Shown piece after piece: positions 45,247 through 54,093 of a DNA stretch of 64,000 nt. How positions within the stretch are numbered: position 1 is the first letter of the stretch; the number at the start of each line of letters is the position of its first letter. The stretch comes from Pseudooceanicola marinus (GTDB lineage Bacteria > Pseudomonadota > Alphaproteobacteria > Rhodobacterales > Rhodobacteraceae), in assembly GCF_020177265.1 (NCBI RefSeq), contig NZ_JAIVMC010000003.1, positions 454,279 to 518,278 on the forward strand, in the 5' to 3' direction. The notes beneath the pieces were generated by a model. It saw nothing but the letters and a program-made list of their open reading frames with translations. It made no database searches and was not told the origin of the DNA. Both the position numbers and the translations under genes were made by a program.

Positions 45247-46122
45247 TCATTCGCGTACACTGTCTGTGTTTCGTTCGAGTCTTACACTGATACGATAGGG
45301 CGCCGTTTCGGTGAAGATGACCAGATCGCCCGCTCTCGCTTCGGACATCGCGAAGAAACGTCGGACCCATCCTCTGGCGCGGAAGATCGACTTCGTCCCA
45401 TCGATGTCCGTCCTGGTAGTTTCGGGCCCGCCCCAATCGATTTCTAAATGGCGCGGTGCGGCCTGCGCCTTGTTAGAGCCCCCGATTACGTCTCGAGGAA
45501 ATGCAGGCATCAGGGATGACATTTTCATGTGATTGTTGCGGATGTTTCCGCCGCTCAGAACGCTCTTTCCGAGAAGTCTGTGCCTGCCCTCCGGAAATGG
45601 CGAAGCCTGACCGGTTTTCGCCGGAGTTCGATGAACAGAATTGGTAGCCGGGTCGACGGCGGTCGACAGGGGCTTGGAGTGGTCGACGGAGCGTTCCGGG
45701 GAAGGCGGGGTATCTTGCGAGGCGGCCCGGTGTGCGATGCTGGGCGCAAGGTCCTGACTTACGGTAGGCGAGAGGGTAACCCATGTGACAGCGCCGGCCT
45801 TGTGCTCGTAGGGGACGGGACGTGCGAGCACGATGACGTCCGCCAATTTCCAAGGCACGACCCACTTCGCGACTTCGCCACGGCGGATCATGTCAACGGG
45901 GATGCGGTGGTGATCGAAATTTGCGATCATCTCAGCCTGATCCAGAGCCCTGCCACAGTCCACGAGCCGGGCGAGCCCGACGACGGTGCCGCTTCCCTTG
46001 CGGATGAGGCCGAACCAGCCGCGTACCGACGTGGTCTGCGAACGCATTTCCCAGTCTTTCCGGCCGTCGAGGATATGACCGATCCAGGGATCGGCGATGA
46101 TCAGGCCGCGCGTTACGGTCAT
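45247..46122 (-). CDS. ASCH-domain protein attached to the Zorya operon
   Basis: The 291-residue protein begins with an ASCH (PUA-like) domain: RGLIIADPWIGHILDGRKDWEMRS, GTVVGLARLVDCGRAL, then WKLADVIVLARPVPYEHKAGAV (about 5-115). A low-complexity linker (120-185) leads to a second conserved block: SGGNIRNNHMKMSSLMPAFP, DVIGGSNKAQAAPRHLEIDW, TRTDIDGTKSIFRARGWVRRFF and AGDLVIFTETAPYRISVRL, which reads like a small beta-barrel nucleic-acid-binding module. ASCH domains bind RNA or modified nucleotides. It starts 24 bases after zorD on the same strand, so is probably the fifth gene of that operon. Confidence 0.85.
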   Translation of the reverse strand: MTVTRGLIIADPWIGHILDGRKDWEMRSQTTSVRGWFGLIRKGSGTVVGLARLVDCGRALDQAEMIANFDHHRIPVDMIRRGEVAKWVVPWKLADVIVLARPVPYEHKAGAVTWVTLSPTVSQDLAPSIAHRAASQDTPPSPERSVDHSKPLSTAVDPATNSVHRTPAKTGQASPFPEGRHRLLGKSVLSGGNIRNNHMKMSSLMPAFPRDVIGGSNKAQAAPRHLEIDWGGPETTRTDIDGTKSIFRARGWVRRFFAMSEARAGDLVIFTETAPYRISVRLERNTDSVRE

Positions 46123-46146
46123 CTGGAGTCCTTGTTGATGTCTTGT

Positions 46147-49100
46147 TCAGGGAAGTTCGTAGGAGCCGTCGGCGCCAGGTGAGACAGTCGTGATCCCATC
46201 GCGCCGGAATTGCTCGGCCATGATGTCGGAGATCACACCACGGTGTCCGCGCTGTGGCGAGGCCACGGCCTCGGTCAGCCCCATGACATCGGTCTTGCTG
46301 TCACCCATCGGCCAAAGCGCCTGTTCGGCCAGCCTTCGCTTGCGCTGCATGAGGCTCTGAAGCAGGCTATCGAAGCTCTGTGAGCCGAGATCGGGGTGAA
46401 GCGCCAACGGGATATGCACGGAGACCGGCCGCGTTTGGCCGATGCGGTGGACGCGGTCGTTGCACTGCTCCTCCACCGCCGGGTTCCACCACCGTGACAG
46501 GTGGATCACGTGAGTCGCCGCCGTCAGGGTCAGGCCCGTGCCCGCGGCCTTGGGGCCGAGGATCAGCATGTCGAAACCGCCATCCGTGCCAAGGTGTCGC
46601 TGGAAGCGATTGACGATGTCTTGGCGTCGAGGGATCGGCGTGTCGCCATTGATCACGTCGATCCGATCGAGGCCGAACATGTGACGCACGATCTCGGCGA
46701 AGCGGAATTGCATGTCTCGATGTTCGATGAAGACGAGCACGCGTTCGCCAGACTCGCGGATGCGGTGCAAAATGTCGATGACCGCTTCGAGCCGGGCGCT
46801 CTTCGCGATGAATTGCTCTGGCGGCTCGGCCCCGCTGTCGCCGGGATGTACCGAGACCGAGCGGATGTGGTGCAGCATCTTGAGGGCGGCGCCAGGTCCT
46901 CCATTGGCCAGCTTCAGCTGGGCAAGATCGTAGGCGTCGGCCTGAAACTTCGGCATCAGGCGCGGGTGCAGGAATCTGCGCTTCTGCGGCAGGTCGCGGG
47001 CCACCTCGTCTTTCAGGCGGCGCAGTCCAAGGGGCGGCTTTCTCCCACGTGACCTGAACACGCGGGCATGAAGGTCGGCCATGTTCTCGGCATTCGGCTC
47101 GGCATAGCGTGCGCGGAACTCGGCTCCGGAACCGAGGCAACCGGGTGCGATACGGTCCATGATCGTCCAGAGGTCAATTGCAGCGTTCTCGATCGGGGTG
47201 CCGGTTAAGCCGAGACGGAAATCGGCGTTCATTGCCTCGACGGCCCTCGAGGCAAGCGTGTTGCGGTTCTTGATGTTCTGGATCTCGTCCATGACCATCG
47301 CTGAAAAGGGCACGCGACCGAGAGAGTGCTGGTAGTTGGCGAGCGTCGTGTAGGTGGTCAGAAGCCAGTAGCGGTGGGCGCGTCCGTCTTCGAAGGCTTC
47401 GTCCAGCCACTCGAGGTCGAGCTGTGCCAGCCCTGACTGCGTTTCCGTGCCCCGCGCGTCGCGTTTCTTCTGGGAGCCGAGCGTCCCCCCATAGAGCCGG
47501 ACCAGCGTGCCAAAGCCCCGACCTTCCACGTGGGTCTCTACCTCCTGCTCCCAGTTTCGCAACAAGGAAGTCGGCGCGACGATCAGGATCGGACCGCGGT
47601 TTGCCGCGGCTGGCTGTTTCATGTGCTCTTTCAGCCAGGTGAGGAAGGCGATGGTCTGCAACGTTTTGCCGAGGCCTTGCTCGTCGGCGTTTAGGACGCC
47701 GGGCAAGCCTGCCTGCCATGCCGCCAGTGCCCAGTCGAAGCTCTCGACCTGGTGTTGATGCAGCGGCGTGCGGACTGCCGCTGGTAGTGTCGTCTCGATT
47801 GCCGGGATTCGAACGGTGAACTGTGCCTCCCAAGAGAGCTCCTCGTAGTTGTCGAGCGTGTCGAGGATGATTGGGCCGTCCGCTTTCGGCGTTTCACACG
47901 GCTCCTCTTGAGGGGCATCCGGCGCGCTCAGTTTCTCGCGCCGTTCGATCTCGCCATCGATGGCGGCCAGGCGTGCCGGTGTCGCCTCCACGCTCTCACC
48001 GTTGATCTCGGCTGGGAGGCCCATGCCGCTTTCCAGGGCGGTGGCCATGTGATCGCGCAGGCCGTTCAGCTCGTCGACCGGCATGCTCTTGATCGCCTCC
48101 ACGAGGTGCTGCGCGAATGCTTCGGGGAGCCACGTGGTGCCGCTGCCCTCGATCGGATCCTTCAGTCTCTCGAAGACGATCACTCCCTTGACCCTTTCCG
48201 AATATTCCCGGCTTTCGATAAGTGCTGGGCCGGCGATCGCTTCGACCATCTCCTCCTGATCGGCGGCATCAAGGCCTTCGAAGGCCCCGCTTTCCTCGAA
48301 GTGCCGGTTGATCGCATCGGTTATGAAGCTGCGTGGGTTCTCGATGAAGGCGCGACGTTCCTCGCGCGGGGCTTTCTGCGCCCGGACCAGTTCTTCGACC
48401 ACCGGGGTCGCACCGCGGTCGATGACGAGATAGGAATTGTTCCCAAGCTGAAACGCTGGCCGTGCTCCGCGAGTGTGCAGGCGGTGCTGGAAAACGGCGA
48501 GCGCCTCGCCGGTCAGCTCGGCGTTCTGTTCCGAGATCTCGTCATCGGGAACGCCGTCGCTGTTGAGCCGCTCGGAGGAGTAGGGCACGATCTCGAATTG
48601 TCCCAGGGACGCGTCCGGTGCTATCGAGAAGCGATCGGCGATCCGCACCTCGAGCCCGCGCAGAAAGGCCGTCATCGACATCTGGGCCATCTCACGGTTG
48701 GCGGGCATCTCTGGATCGATCACATCGTCTGGCTCGATCGCGCGGCGGAATTCGGCAAGCGCTCGCCAGTGATCCTCTACCGGGCGGGTGGCGTCGAAGT
48801 CGTCGGCAAGATCCAACGCCCGCTTCATCCAGAGCGGCAGACGGCGCTGACCGTCGGAGGTCTTCAGGATGGCACCGCTGCGCCTCGGGTGTTCGCGGCG
48901 GCCGTTTCGGGACCATTCGTAGTGCAGCCGGAAGTCCGGACGGCCGAGCACGCCGGTCACGTCGGTCTTCAGGATAAGATCGACGGCGCGCGGCAGGCCG
49001 AGTGCGTCTGCCGCCGGTGCAGACAGGCTGGCGGCGGCGTCATGTGAGATGCGGAGGTGATCCGGTGCGACCGTCACCTCATCTGGATGGGTGTCGCCCC

Positions 49101-49275
49101 ACGCACGAAGGTCTCCTATGGAAAAGAGCAGGTCCCGGTCCTCAGGTGCGAGCTCGGTGAAGCTGCGGGCGCTTGGCTTTGCCATTAATCTGGAAAGAAG
49201 GCCCTGCTTCACATCGGGAAAGCGGATTTCGATGGCATCGTCGGTGATTTTGCAAAGGGGGCGATTATCAGACAT
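46147..49275 (-). CDS. zorD: Zorya type I SNF2-like helicase ZorD
   Basis: This 1042-residue protein has a long N-terminal region of unassigned fold (1-480) and a C-terminal SNF2/Swi2 motor: ADEQGLGKTLQTIAF (Walker A, near 530), LIVAPTSLLRNWEQE, VMDEIQNIKN (motif II, near 662), LTGTPIENAAIDLW, and motifs V-VI AAGTGLTLTAATHVIHLSRW and CNDRVHRIGQTRP (near 945). In type I Zorya, ZorD is the DNA-acting effector engaged after ZorAB detects invasion. Its start overlaps the zorC end by 8 bases. Confidence 0.93.
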   Translation of the reverse strand: MSDNRPLCKITDDAIEIRFPDVKQGLLSRLMAKPSARSFTELAPEDRDLLFSIGDLRAWGDTHPDEVTVAPDHLRISHDAAASLSAPAADALGLPRAVDLILKTDVTGVLGRPDFRLHYEWSRNGRREHPRRSGAILKTSDGQRRLPLWMKRALDLADDFDATRPVEDHWRALAEFRRAIEPDDVIDPEMPANREMAQMSMTAFLRGLEVRIADRFSIAPDASLGQFEIVPYSSERLNSDGVPDDEISEQNAELTGEALAVFQHRLHTRGARPAFQLGNNSYLVIDRGATPVVEELVRAQKAPREERRAFIENPRSFITDAINRHFEESGAFEGLDAADQEEMVEAIAGPALIESREYSERVKGVIVFERLKDPIEGSGTTWLPEAFAQHLVEAIKSMPVDELNGLRDHMATALESGMGLPAEINGESVEATPARLAAIDGEIERREKLSAPDAPQEEPCETPKADGPIILDTLDNYEELSWEAQFTVRIPAIETTLPAAVRTPLHQHQVESFDWALAAWQAGLPGVLNADEQGLGKTLQTIAFLTWLKEHMKQPAAANRGPILIVAPTSLLRNWEQEVETHVEGRGFGTLVRLYGGTLGSQKKRDARGTETQSGLAQLDLEWLDEAFEDGRAHRYWLLTTYTTLANYQHSLGRVPFSAMVMDEIQNIKNRNTLASRAVEAMNADFRLGLTGTPIENAAIDLWTIMDRIAPGCLGSGAEFRARYAEPNAENMADLHARVFRSRGRKPPLGLRRLKDEVARDLPQKRRFLHPRLMPKFQADAYDLAQLKLANGGPGAALKMLHHIRSVSVHPGDSGAEPPEQFIAKSARLEAVIDILHRIRESGERVLVFIEHRDMQFRFAEIVRHMFGLDRIDVINGDTPIPRRQDIVNRFQRHLGTDGGFDMLILGPKAAGTGLTLTAATHVIHLSRWWNPAVEEQCNDRVHRIGQTRPVSVHIPLALHPDLGSQSFDSLLQSLMQRKRRLAEQALWPMGDSKTDVMGLTEAVASPQRGHRGVISDIMAEQFRRDGITTVSPGADGSYELP

Positions 49276-50626
49276 GGCGTTCCACCCAGTTTTCCCACAC
49301 CGCCAACTTGCGACTCTCGCTCCAATAATGTGTCTGGGACAAGCGGGAGATGCGCCTGATCTTCACCGCGTCATACCTCGATTGGTATAGTTTCGGAGCG
49401 TTCGGGTCGTCGTCCCTGAAGATGTGAGTCTTGTAGCTGTGGCAACCATCAACAACGATCTTGTTGCCGATCCTCATGATGAGCAAGGAAAGGTCAGGTA
49501 TCGCAGTTTGTCGCGCGAAACGTGATGTTGAACTTGTGTGCCGGAGACGGTTGAGTGCGACTCGGTAAGCGTCCGAGCTGAAAGCGACCCAAGCCTCGTC
49601 GATGCGTCCGTCGTCATGCAGACTGAGCCAGAAGTCGCGCCTCGGGGGCCACATGTGGTTGTCCTGGGACAGGCTTACGACATTGCAGAAGAATTCCATG
49701 TCTTCGCGGGTCAGCCATCGCAGGAGCACACCCTTCAAGGACGGGTCAAACCCCGTCCAGATGCCACCTGCATGCAGGCGCGGATCGTTCCAGCCCGCGA
49801 TGATCGCTTCGCTCAGTTCGTTGCGCAGCGTGTCAGGCGGGTTGCGGTCTCGCCATGGGGCCAGCAGCGCTTCCACGGCGGGGCCGGCTCCTGCCTGAAG
49901 TACGGGGCCGTTCACGGGCGTCAGCCAGTTGAAGAGTTTCTGACGGGCTTCGGCCTTGTCGAGATCGGGTGCGAGGCGCTCGAAGAAGGTTCTCTGCGCC
50001 TCCCTGACAAGTCCTGAAGAATGGGGGGTGTTTAGTCCGATGGACTTCAGGTGCGCGTATGCGTCCTCCGCGACTCGCATGATCCGGGCCAGTGCAAGAG
50101 GCGCGGAATCCGGGCGGAAGAGCTCGGGCAGGGCGGAGATGAGCCGGCGGTGTCGAGCGCCGAGATCAGCGCCCCGTTCGACCAGCGCCTTAGCAAGATG
50201 TCGTGTGTGATCCGCGCCCGGGGCGAAGCTGTCGATATACACGCCCACCATCCCGTCAAGAAAGGCACCGGGCTCTCGCGTCGCGATTTCCGAGAGATAG
50301 AATTTTCGTACCGGCAAGAGATCCGGGCGCGACCGTCGCTCTTGGTCGAACACTGCGACTGCTGCCGAAGTCACGCGCTGCGTCGTGATATCCGTCCAGT
50401 CCCATTCCGAAACACGTCGCAACATCTCCTGGGCCAACCTCTCGCGATCGCGGTCCTCTGGCGCGCGAAAGGCATCTGGCCAACGGTTCAGGATACCATT
50501 GACGGAACGTCTGACCTGCTCGAGGGGAGGGAGTGAGCGGATACGAAAGGATTGGCCCCGGCTCAGCATCGCTCGCGTGGAGTTTCGGGCAGGCGTTTCG
50601 GATACGGTCGGCCCCGCAGCACTCAT
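49268..50626 (-). CDS. zorC: Zorya type I protein ZorC (EH-signature domain)
   Basis: This 452-residue protein occupies the zorC position. Its C-terminal part has the layout of the EH-signature domain: DLSLLIMRIGNKIVVDGCHSY, then a stretch ending SQTHYWSESRKLAVWENWVERH, with the conserved His and the W-x-x-W-like end. The signature Glu seems replaced by Asp (VVDGCHSYK). The N-terminal region (LPPLEQVRRSVNGILNRWPDAF) is helical. ZorC is required with ZorD for anti-phage activity and is thought to bind DNA. ATGA overlap with zorB. Confidence 0.88.
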   Translation of the reverse strand: MSAAGPTVSETPARNSTRAMLSRGQSFRIRSLPPLEQVRRSVNGILNRWPDAFRAPEDRDRERLAQEMLRRVSEWDWTDITTQRVTSAAVAVFDQERRSRPDLLPVRKFYLSEIATREPGAFLDGMVGVYIDSFAPGADHTRHLAKALVERGADLGARHRRLISALPELFRPDSAPLALARIMRVAEDAYAHLKSIGLNTPHSSGLVREAQRTFFERLAPDLDKAEARQKLFNWLTPVNGPVLQAGAGPAVEALLAPWRDRNPPDTLRNELSEAIIAGWNDPRLHAGGIWTGFDPSLKGVLLRWLTREDMEFFCNVVSLSQDNHMWPPRRDFWLSLHDDGRIDEAWVAFSSDAYRVALNRLRHTSSTSRFARQTAIPDLSLLIMRIGNKIVVDGCHSYKTHIFRDDDPNAPKLYQSRYDAVKIRRISRLSQTHYWSESRKLAVWENWVERHV

Positions 50627-51717
50627 TGCTCTTCCTCGACGTTTTCCAAGGCTTCCCGAATGACCTCGATCCCATCCGTGTCCTGTGGGGTCACCATGAT
50701 GAAACGAAGATCGATCCGGCGGTTTGTGGCGCGGCCTTCCGGCGTCTCGTTGGACGCAACTGGGCGGTCAGGCCCGTATGCAGCGACCGACAGCACGGGC
50801 TGCCTCTTAAGGTTCTGATGCTGCATGACCCGAGGAGCGGCCTGCGTCATGGCGAAAAAGGTGCTGTTTGCGCGTGCCGCAGACAGGTTCCGGTTCACGC
50901 GGTCCGTTCCCACATCGTCCGTGTGTCCTTCGATCTGTACCGCCTCGATCATGACGAGGCCGGGGTTGCAGCTTTGGTCGAAACGAGAGGCTTTGCCCAG
51001 TGTGAAGCAGGGAAGCACCTCGTCAAGCCGTTGCGCCAGCCGTGCGACAATCTCGCGGCGGTCCGCACTGAGGACTGCGCTGCTGCTTGCGAAAAGACCC
51101 TCTCCCTGGAACCGAAGCGCGTCGGATTCCTCGCTGAGTTCAACTTGGAGATCGGGGAAGTCCGCTCTGATCGCGTCGCGAAGGCGCCGAAGAACCTGGC
51201 GTCGCGCTTGGGAGACCTCAGCGAGGTAGGCTTCCAGTGGGTCGACCCGCTGCAGTTCGGCGAGTCGGCGGCGTAGGTCTGCGATATCGCCGTTAAGCTG
51301 CTCAACCTGTTGAAGGAGCTGCTGAATGCGTTCCTGCAGATCCGCGCTCCGGGACTGTTCGGCCTCGAGACTGGAGGTTAGCTCAGTCACTTTCGCACTC
51401 TCGGCAGCGAGCACGGCTTTCAGATCTCTGACCTGACTCTGCAGGCTTTCGCGTTGCCGCTCCAGGCTGGTGATCTCTTGCTGAAGGCGCTGAATGATCT
51501 CAGCGCGACCCTCGGCCCGTTGCTTCCAGGTGTCGCGCTCCTGAATGATCCGATCGTATTCCGAACGGGCGACCGCATCGGGGTCCCGGATCTGGCTGGC
51601 AAAGAAGGCAAGCAGGATCATCATGATGAAGAGGAAGCCGACAGTCATGTCGGTCATCGAGACGAAGGCGCTTTCTTCCTCCTCCTCGTGGCGGAGGCGC
51701 TTCGCCTGCGCTCTCAT
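50623..51717 (-). CDS. zorB: Zorya motor protein ZorB (MotB/OmpA-like)
   Basis: This 364-residue protein has a short cytosolic N-terminus, one transmembrane helix (DMTVGFLFIMMILLAFFAS; Asp23 sits where MotB and ZorB have the proton-binding Asp), a long coiled coil (about 55-150) and a C-terminal OmpA peptidoglycan-binding domain (FASSSAVLSADRREIV, VQIEGHTDDVGTDRVNRNLS, GRATNRRIDLRF). With ZorA it forms an ion-driven rotary complex spanning the inner membrane. ATGA overlap with zorA. Confidence 0.95.
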   Translation of the reverse strand: MRAQAKRLRHEEEEESAFVSMTDMTVGFLFIMMILLAFFASQIRDPDAVARSEYDRIIQERDTWKQRAEGRAEIIQRLQQEITSLERQRESLQSQVRDLKAVLAAESAKVTELTSSLEAEQSRSADLQERIQQLLQQVEQLNGDIADLRRRLAELQRVDPLEAYLAEVSQARRQVLRRLRDAIRADFPDLQVELSEESDALRFQGEGLFASSSAVLSADRREIVARLAQRLDEVLPCFTLGKASRFDQSCNPGLVMIEAVQIEGHTDDVGTDRVNRNLSAARANSTFFAMTQAAPRVMQHQNLKRQPVLSVAAYGPDRPVASNETPEGRATNRRIDLRFIMVTPQDTDGIEVIREALENVEEEQ

Positions 51718-53774
51718 GAACGCCCCCGGCTCTGCGACGGCAGGAACGCCTCGGCTTGTTCGACCACGCTTCTGAGGGTTTGGAGGCCAGGATCAAGCGT
51801 CTCACTCATCTCCTTGACGTGATCCTGGGCTGATCCAAGGGCGGCTTCGAGCTTGGCATTGTATTCGGTCAGGGCACGGCCAAGCATCTCATCGATCTGG
51901 TCGAGCTTCTCGGCTTCGTTCGACAGCTGCGCCATGGCGGCGTGGGTGGCTTCAAGCGAGCGACGTATGCCCTCGCGCTCGTTGCCGAGGGCTGCCTGGG
52001 CCGTGTCCAGCACATGCGCTGCGTTCTCGGACACCGAGGCCGAATTCTGCATCAAGGTCTCGGAAACGGTTTCGACCAGGTCCCCGACCCGGCGTAGGAT
52101 CGTCTCAATCCGCTCATGCGAAGCCCGGAGCGGTTCCGCGGCCGCAGTAAGGCCCTGGCTTGCCGTGCGGAACCCTTCGGAAGCGCCTTGGATCGCATCT
52201 GCGCCGGTGTTTAGGCCCTGTGCCGCGCTCTGTGCGCCCGAAGCGCCCCGCTGGACCGACTCGGCCATATCCTCGAGACGGAGGCTGATCGTTTCAAGGC
52301 GGCCCAGCAATTCCTCACTGATGACGCCACCCATTTCCGTGCCAAGCTTGGCGATATCGGTGCTGGTCTGATTGAAGCTGTCCAGCAGCGATTTCCCTGC
52401 GCCCTCGATCGCACGGCCTGCTTCGATGCTGCTTTCGGCCATGCGCTCTCGGGCGGCCCGACCACTTTCTTCGCTGGCCTCTGCCAGCGTATCTCGAAAC
52501 CCTTCGGCGGCCGTGCGCATTTGCTCTGCGGCGGTTCGCATCGCCTGAGCTCCTTCGCCTGTATTGTCGCGGATACCGGCAAGGGTCTCGTTCATGACCG
52601 TAAGCAGTTTCCCGGCCCCCTCGCTCATGACTTCGGACGCGGTTCGTCCGCTGTCCGCAACCTCATTGCGCATTTCGGATATTGCCCGGGCCATCTGATC
52701 AAGAGCATCTCTCAGACCGCCGCCGGCTTGTTCGTTCGTCGTATTCATCCGGTCCACCATCAGGCCGATCCGGTCCGTCGCCTCGCCAAGAGACTCACTT
52801 GCTCGGGTGAGGGCATTTCCGACGGAGTGCGATAGCTGATCCGACAGATCCCCGACCAGGCCTTCCATGTTGCTCGTGCCCATGGAGCTGACGCGGTCGA
52901 AGATGGGATCCATTCTGTCGGCGATGGCGCCAGTGATGCGGTCGGGCAGGGCGTCCAGGGGCTTCTGAAGTTCTGCCACCATGCCCATGCCGATTTCGCG
53001 AAGATGTTCCCGTTGCTCTGTGGCTGCCCGAAGCTGGCGGAACCCGAGATCCTCGAGGCTGACGAAGACGAGACGCCTTTCGATCCCTATGCAAAGCCGA
53101 TGCAGTTCAGAGTCGATCCTGTTCTGCCGGGTTCGGAGCAGGAAGGTGAAAATGATCGAACAGAACAAACCCACTAACGACATGACGAATTTCGCCGAAG
53201 CGATCTGCATGAAATCCTGCATCGCTCCTTCCATGCCATCGGCACCGACGTTCATCGATTGTGAGAACTGGTGGAGCGCCGCGACGAGGCCCAGGAAGGT
53301 CAGCAGCAGACCAGCCGAGACGAGGGTGTTGGGAAGGATGCGGAAGAATCCGGGCCCGAAGCCCAAGTCTTCCACGTTGAGGAAGGAGGCTGGCCGAATC
53401 GAGTTTCGGATGGTCGGTGGCCCATCGATATCATCTCGAACGACAGTCTCGTTAAACTCGTCGAAGGCTTCCCAGAGGGTTTCTCGCGGACCTTTCCTCG
53501 GAAAGCCGGAGCGTAGATCGTGAATGAGTTCATCGTGCCCCTCCGCGAAGGAACGAATGTCTGGGTGGGCCCTGATCTTTTTGTCGAGCGATCGAACCGC
53601 ATTTATTTGACGGCGTGTCCGATTTAGGTACCAAACTCCAAGAATAGTGGTCATCAGAGCGAAGGCGCCCGCAATCTGGCCAGGCCGGCTGTCCGACAGC
53701 GTCAATGCCTCCGCCAAGGCAATGATTCCGTCTTTAATATAGAGGCCGGATAGATCGCCGAATTCGTTTAGCAC
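51714..53774 (-). CDS. zorA: Zorya motor protein ZorA (MotA/ExbB-like with long tail)
   Basis: This 686-residue protein has an N-terminal helix (AGAFALMTTILGVWYLN), then the MotA/TolQ-like pair LPNTLVSAGLLLTFLGLVAAL (near 140) and FVMSLVGLFCSIIFTFLL (near 200), followed by a 430-residue coiled-coil tail rich in Ala, Glu, Met and Ser (many AAEQMRTAAEGF-type heptads). The tail length and arrangement match ZorA, whose cytosolic tail transmits the signal. First gene of the zorABCD-ASCH run; a TGTGCA-GT-TGCACA palindrome lies 20 bases upstream. Confidence 0.95.
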   Translation of the reverse strand: MLNEFGDLSGLYIKDGIIALAEALTLSDSRPGQIAGAFALMTTILGVWYLNRTRRQINAVRSLDKKIRAHPDIRSFAEGHDELIHDLRSGFPRKGPRETLWEAFDEFNETVVRDDIDGPPTIRNSIRPASFLNVEDLGFGPGFFRILPNTLVSAGLLLTFLGLVAALHQFSQSMNVGADGMEGAMQDFMQIASAKFVMSLVGLFCSIIFTFLLRTRQNRIDSELHRLCIGIERRLVFVSLEDLGFRQLRAATEQREHLREIGMGMVAELQKPLDALPDRITGAIADRMDPIFDRVSSMGTSNMEGLVGDLSDQLSHSVGNALTRASESLGEATDRIGLMVDRMNTTNEQAGGGLRDALDQMARAISEMRNEVADSGRTASEVMSEGAGKLLTVMNETLAGIRDNTGEGAQAMRTAAEQMRTAAEGFRDTLAEASEESGRAARERMAESSIEAGRAIEGAGKSLLDSFNQTSTDIAKLGTEMGGVISEELLGRLETISLRLEDMAESVQRGASGAQSAAQGLNTGADAIQGASEGFRTASQGLTAAAEPLRASHERIETILRRVGDLVETVSETLMQNSASVSENAAHVLDTAQAALGNEREGIRRSLEATHAAMAQLSNEAEKLDQIDEMLGRALTEYNAKLEAALGSAQDHVKEMSETLDPGLQTLRSVVEQAEAFLPSQSRGRS

Positions 53775-53793
53775 TTAGCACTCCTACTCACTT

Positions 53794-53807
53794 TGTGCAG
53801 TTGCACA
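53794..53807. promoter_or_regulatory. Palindrome TGTGCA-GT-TGCACA upstream of zorA
   Basis: Perfect 6-bp arms, 20 bases upstream of the zorA ATG, in the 319-base gap after the helicase gene. Its position would place it over or just after the transcription start. The rest of the gap (53808-54093) contains no gene I can support. Confidence 0.5.
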
Positions 53808-54093
53808 GATGCATGCGCGATCCTATTTGCGTTCGTTCAGTGCCTTCAAGCACTCGGGCTCTCGCTTTCAATATTATTTTCGCTGTTGTCCCTCATCAGC
53901 ACTATTGGGGAGAGGTTTGAACGATATGTCGGAACAGGTAGTGAATAGGCAACCCCAGCCCGCCCAAATACAGAATGCAAGTTCTCGAGCCCATCCGCGC
54001 GCCAGTTTCTCGGGATGAGCTGTTCTGGGAAATGGGGCGCGCGGGTTCAGTGCAGTCTGTGCCGCAAAGCCCAAATGCGATCCCAAGCACTGT

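Noticed and set aside
45079..45447. Plus-strand 122-codon frame at the left end of the ASCH gene
   Set aside because: Its second half is the antisense of the conserved ASCH-gene C-terminus, and it has no ribosome site.
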